From Bacteroidetes bacterium HGW-Bacteroidetes-2 (GTDB lineage Bacteria; Bacteroidota; Bacteroidia; Flavobacteriales; Flavobacteriaceae), in the NCBI GenBank assembly GCA_002842575.1, contig PHDJ01000003.1, positions 62,001-126,000 on the forward strand: DNA of 64,000 bases. The letters are read 5' to 3'. Positions within the stretch are counted from its first letter, which is position 1; the number at the start of each line of letters is the position of its first letter. Below the pieces are notes generated by a model. That model worked only from the letters and a program-made list of their open reading frames with translations, did not search any database and had not been told where the DNA came from. Both the position numbers and the translations under genes were made by a program. Shown one piece after another: positions 61,122 through 64,000 of this stretch.

Positions 61122-62528
61122 TTAATAGCCGGGGTTTTGAGGTTGCAGGTTGGGATTGATTAAAAGGTCAGCTTCGGGAATGGGCCATAGTGTATTTGTT
61201 TCCCTCCAACCGGGTTTGATTGGGCTAAGGATTTGGCTAGCCTTATTTAATCGCTTGATATCAAACCAGCGATGACCGTGTTCTGTAAAGAGTTCGAACC
61301 TCCTTTCATTGAGGATGGCGGTGATTAAATCTGTTTGAGAACCAGCAACTGCATTTTCCAGTCCTGCACGAGCTCTTATGGTGTTTAGGTCCTGCAAGGC
61401 TCCTTGCAGGTTGTTTTGCATTGCCCTTGCTTCGGCGCGAATGAGGTAGATTTCAGCAAGGCGAAACACAATGGAGTATTCCAAACTCATTCCGGTATTG
61501 CCTGTAGCTTTGTATTTGTAAGCATGGTACCAGGTTTGATTGCCATCGTTCAGTTCATCTATCCAATGTGTTCTTCTTAAATCATTTTCTTCAAAAGCTT
61601 CGACCAAACTGTTAGTCAGTGCTAAAAAAGGTGGTGGTACACTTATAAATATAAATGTGGAAGCTTCATGTGTATTTGTTCCAAAATTTTTGGGTTTGAA
61701 CTGCAGAATTGCCGAGTTACTATTGATTAAGAATTCGTTTTCAATGTTTGGCTCAAGACTGTAAAGCGCTGTATTACTGATGACACTGTTGCTTTGTGCT
61801 TCGGCTTCCTGCCAGTTTCCGAGGTAGAGGTGAACTCTGGCCAACAAGGCACTAATGCCTGCTTTGTTCACCCGCGTGCGTTCCTCACCGATATAGTTTT
61901 CGCCCAGTAAGGATTTTGCTTCATTCAAGTCAGTTAAAATGAATTCATAAACCGTGTTTTGTGGCAATCGGCTTACGTCTTTATTGAGTTCAAAGTCTGT
62001 AGAGGTAATGTAAGGGATATCGCCAAAAAGGTTGAGCAGGTAATCATGAGAAAATGCCCTGATGAACAAGGATTCTCCCCTGAGTTGGTTTTTTAAGTTT
62101 TGAGATAAAGCTTCAGACTTTTCTAATCCTTCCAAAGCTGCATTTGCCATATGAATGAGGTTGTATGTGCTATTCCAGGTGGATTGAACGGCACTATTGG
62201 AAGCAATTATTTGATGCTGGTAAATTTCAAAGGCCGACTCTCCCGGCATTCCATAGAAATCGAGTTCGTCTGCATACAGTCCCATTCGAACGCTCAAACC
62301 GGAGGAATTACCGGTGAGCAATACATCGTCTCTAAGTTTTGCATACAGGGTAGTTACAGCAGCTGTGGCAGTTGCTTCGTCTTCAAAAATCTCCACATAA
62401 GGGATTTGACCGAAGGGATCATCAGGCTCAAGGAAGTCGCTACAACTTAGTAGCATAAGAAATGACATTGTAGCAAACGTTACTCCTTTTATAAAATGAG
62501 ATTGGTATTGTTTTAGTATTGTTTTCAT
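61122..62528 (-). CDS. RagB/SusD family outer-membrane lipoprotein
   Basis: A 468-aa SusD-type protein: lipobox LLSC with modified Cys at 29, then SDFLEPDDPFGQIP, TPR-like helices (RGESLFIRAFSHDYLLNLFGDIPY near 150-173, a SusD hallmark), and the C-terminal LNTIRARAGLENA and LNERRFELFTEHGHRWFDIKRL near 375-430. SusD caps the SusC barrel and binds the nutrient, a glycan or peptide. It lies 16 bp after the SusC stop codon. The S9 peptidase behind it favours a peptide substrate, as in RagAB-type systems. Confidence 0.95.
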   Translation of the reverse strand: MKTILKQYQSHFIKGVTFATMSFLMLLSCSDFLEPDDPFGQIPYVEIFEDEATATAAVTTLYAKLRDDVLLTGNSSGLSVRMGLYADELDFYGMPGESAFEIYQHQIIASNSAVQSTWNSTYNLIHMANAALEGLEKSEALSQNLKNQLRGESLFIRAFSHDYLLNLFGDIPYITSTDFELNKDVSRLPQNTVYEFILTDLNEAKSLLGENYIGEERTRVNKAGISALLARVHLYLGNWQEAEAQSNSVISNTALYSLEPNIENEFLINSNSAILQFKPKNFGTNTHEASTFIFISVPPPFLALTNSLVEAFEENDLRRTHWIDELNDGNQTWYHAYKYKATGNTGMSLEYSIVFRLAEIYLIRAEARAMQNNLQGALQDLNTIRARAGLENAVAGSQTDLITAILNERRFELFTEHGHRWFDIKRLNKASQILSPIKPGWRETNTLWPIPEADLLINPNLQPQNPGY

Positions 62529-62544
62529 TTTTATTTGTTTTAAA

Positions 62545-64000
62545 TTAAAAATTCAGTTCGACCCCAAAAGTTATTCTCCTTAATGGAGGCATAAATCCAT
62601 TGAGTTGTTCAGGGTCTGCACCTTTGAAATTTGTAAGTGTGAGGAGGTTTTGGCCTTGCAGTGACAATTTGCAAGTTGTAAGGTCTTTTATAGTCAATGT
62701 ATAACTCAGAGCCATCGTTTTAAGGCGTATGAATGATGCATCACTAATTGCCCCTGTGCTTTGAGTAAAACGGGTATAGGCATTGAACGCATCGGGGTCA
62801 GCTCCTGAGGTGAACCGTTGCATGGGTGCAGTATCGCCCGGATTTTGCCATCTGTCAAGAACGCCTACAGGCTGGTTTGATAGGGTGCCGGCGGGGTTGG
62901 TGAATCGGTATTCATTGAAGCTCATTTTTTTCATAAACTGGAAAAACACGTTGAGTGACCAATTTTTGTAGTGGAGGTTATTGTTTAAACCACCGTAAAA
63001 TTCGGGTGACAAATCAGCTATGTATTGACGATCATCCATAGCTGTAACCACCCCGTCGTTGTTAAAATCCTCAAATTCAAACAGTCCTGTCTCCGAATTG
63101 ACCCCTTGTAGCTTGTATAATTTTACAATGTCAAGTGATTGACCAATGACGAGCTGATTGTTGTAAGTGGTATTTTCAAGACCCGGGAATTCAAGCAATT
63201 TGTTTTTGGGAATAGAGAGATTGAAATCTGCATTCCATTTGAAGTCTTTCTTACGAATGATTCTTGCGGAAATTTCAACTTCCCAGCCGGAGTTTTCTAC
63301 CAATGCATCCAAATTTGCCTGTATGCCTGTAAAACCTGTAGTTCCCGGAAGCGGGTATAGTATGAGTTGGTTTGATGAACGGTTGTTGTAATAAGCCAAT
63401 GTGGTTGAAAGCTTGTTTTGAAAAAACCCAAGATCCAATGCCAGTTCCCATTTTTTACTTTCTTCCCATTTGAAATGGGGATTGAATAGTCTTGTTGGTG
63501 TAAGGCCAATATTATCTTCATACTGGTCGTCTGTAATGATGTAATTGTGCAGGTACTGGTAATCGCCAATCTGGTCGTTACCTGTTATACCGTAACTTGA
63601 CCTGAATTTTCCGAAATTCAGCCAAGGAAGTTTGAGCTCTTCAGAAAAAATCCAGGCAGCACCTACAGCACCAAAGTTCCCATATTTATTGCCCGGGCCA
63701 AAGCGGCTTGAGCCGTCTCTTCTTCCTGTAAGGTTCAAAAACAGTTTTTCTTTGAGGTTGTAATTGACACGGGTAAAGAAGGATTGGGTGGTGTATTCGG
63801 TTTTGTTTTCATTGGTAACGATAAGCGTGGTTGCTGCACTTATGTTGTTTATAAACCTGTCTGATGGAAAGCCTATTGCAATGAGGCCGTGGCGATCAAA
63901 TGTTTGTTTTTGGAAGGTGCTTCCCAAGATGATATTCAGAGCGTTGTTTTCCCATTTTTTTGACCACTGAATTTGTGGTTCAGCAATCCAAAAGGATTTG
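62545..64000 (-). CDS. SusC/RagA TonB-dependent receptor, C-terminal part (runs out of window)
   Basis: The frame is open from 64000 to the stop at 62545; about 484 residues of the C-terminal beta-barrel are inside the window (start and plug domain lie beyond). Typical SusC features are FLNLTGRRDGSSRFGPGNKYG, VGAAWIFSEE, SYGITGNDQIGDYQYL, WEESKKWELALDLGFF, and the end PLRRITFGVELNF with the terminal aromatic. It imports a large substrate with energy from TonB. It is the first visible gene of the SusC-SusD-S9 group. No frameshift seen. Confidence 0.95.
   Translation of the reverse strand, partial: KSFWIAEPQIQWSKKWENNALNIILGSTFQKQTFDRHGLIAIGFPSDRFINNISAATTLIVTNENKTEYTTQSFFTRVNYNLKEKLFLNLTGRRDGSSRFGPGNKYGNFGAVGAAWIFSEELKLPWLNFGKFRSSYGITGNDQIGDYQYLHNYIITDDQYEDNIGLTPTRLFNPHFKWEESKKWELALDLGFFQNKLSTTLAYYNNRSSNQLILYPLPGTTGFTGIQANLDALVENSGWEVEISARIIRKKDFKWNADFNLSIPKNKLLEFPGLENTTYNNQLVIGQSLDIVKLYKLQGVNSETGLFEFEDFNNDGVVTAMDDRQYIADLSPEFYGGLNNNLHYKNWSLNVFFQFMKKMSFNEYRFTNPAGTLSNQPVGVLDRWQNPGDTAPMQRFTSGADPDAFNAYTRFTQSTGAISDASFIRLKTMALSYTLTIKDLTTCKLSLQGQNLLTLTNFKGADPEQLNGFMPPLRRITFGVELNF

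Noticed and set aside
1-64000. CRISPR array, tRNA, rRNA or riboswitch
   Set aside because: No regularly spaced identical repeats, no cloverleaf with CCA-type arms, and no rRNA-like sequence was recognised on reading; a covariance-model search would be needed to exclude small RNAs.

Overview
The window reads as the accessory part of a Flavobacteriaceae (Bacteroidota) chromosome. It is AT-rich. It encodes a type IX secretion (T9SS) type A sorting domain at the end of the 47192-50410 protein, a SusC/SusD pair, a DUF6520 peptide, an RteC-domain protein and several TAnnTTTG-type -7 promoter boxes, all typical of Bacteroidota. No rRNA, tRNA, CRISPR array, integrase or intact transposase was recognised.

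Region 1 (about 1-27,300) is a dense defence-island-like block. Its modules are: a sigma-like factor, small protein and ImmA/IrrE peptidase (207-1996) followed by a tail-anchored protein (2035-2646); a DUF2779 nuclease (3972-5945) bracketed by an 18-bp perfect inverted repeat; an HU / 3-TM protein / Mrr-like nuclease / TIR-TM cluster (6165-7869); a dGTPase with a poly(A)-polymerase-like nucleotidyltransferase (9646-11786); an sce7726 / sce7725 / RES NADase-like operon (12150-15033) followed by a CoiA-like nuclease (15225-16685); and a minus-strand run of XRE regulator, type III restriction Res and Mod, SIR2, HerA and two small membrane coiled-coil proteins (26199 down to 17043). Three degenerate direct repeats of about 200 bp that look like IS21-family ends (2655, 11881, 16667) separate the modules and may be the recombination joints by which cargo was exchanged.

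Region 2 (about 27,300-32,600) is a decayed mobile-element segment. It holds two paralogous unknown proteins, a DnaC/IstB-like ATPase, a winged-helix replication-type protein, an excisionase-like helix-turn-helix protein and a T4SS coupling-protein pseudogene with an in-frame stop. REP-like palindromes sit at nearly every gene end. A RteC-domain gene at 51128-51970 carries the same type of repeat at its 3' end.

Region 3 (about 32,700-50,410) is a polymorphic-toxin locus on the minus strand. A T9SS-sorted adhesin (1072 aa) lies 17 bp upstream of a 3508-aa SpvB/TcB/RHS protein whose C-terminal module has a GHSHGG lipase elbow. A probable immunity gene overlaps its end by 4 bp. Two orphan RHS C-terminal tails, each with neighbouring membrane or secreted proteins, follow downstream as a displaced-toxin array.

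Region 4 (about 52,000-64,000) contains a large oxoamine-synthase/acetyltransferase fusion, a DUF7793-like protein with a PAS-AraC regulator, a MauE/DoxX-like membrane protein, an unknown membrane-anchored protein, a four-cysteine DUF6520 peptide, and on the opposite strand a SusC-SusD-S9 peptidase cluster. The promoters of the AraC gene pair and of the MauE operon share AATCC/GAGAAA boxes with a 21-bp period and an AACTTTATC core, which suggests that the regulator controls both itself and the small-peptide operon.
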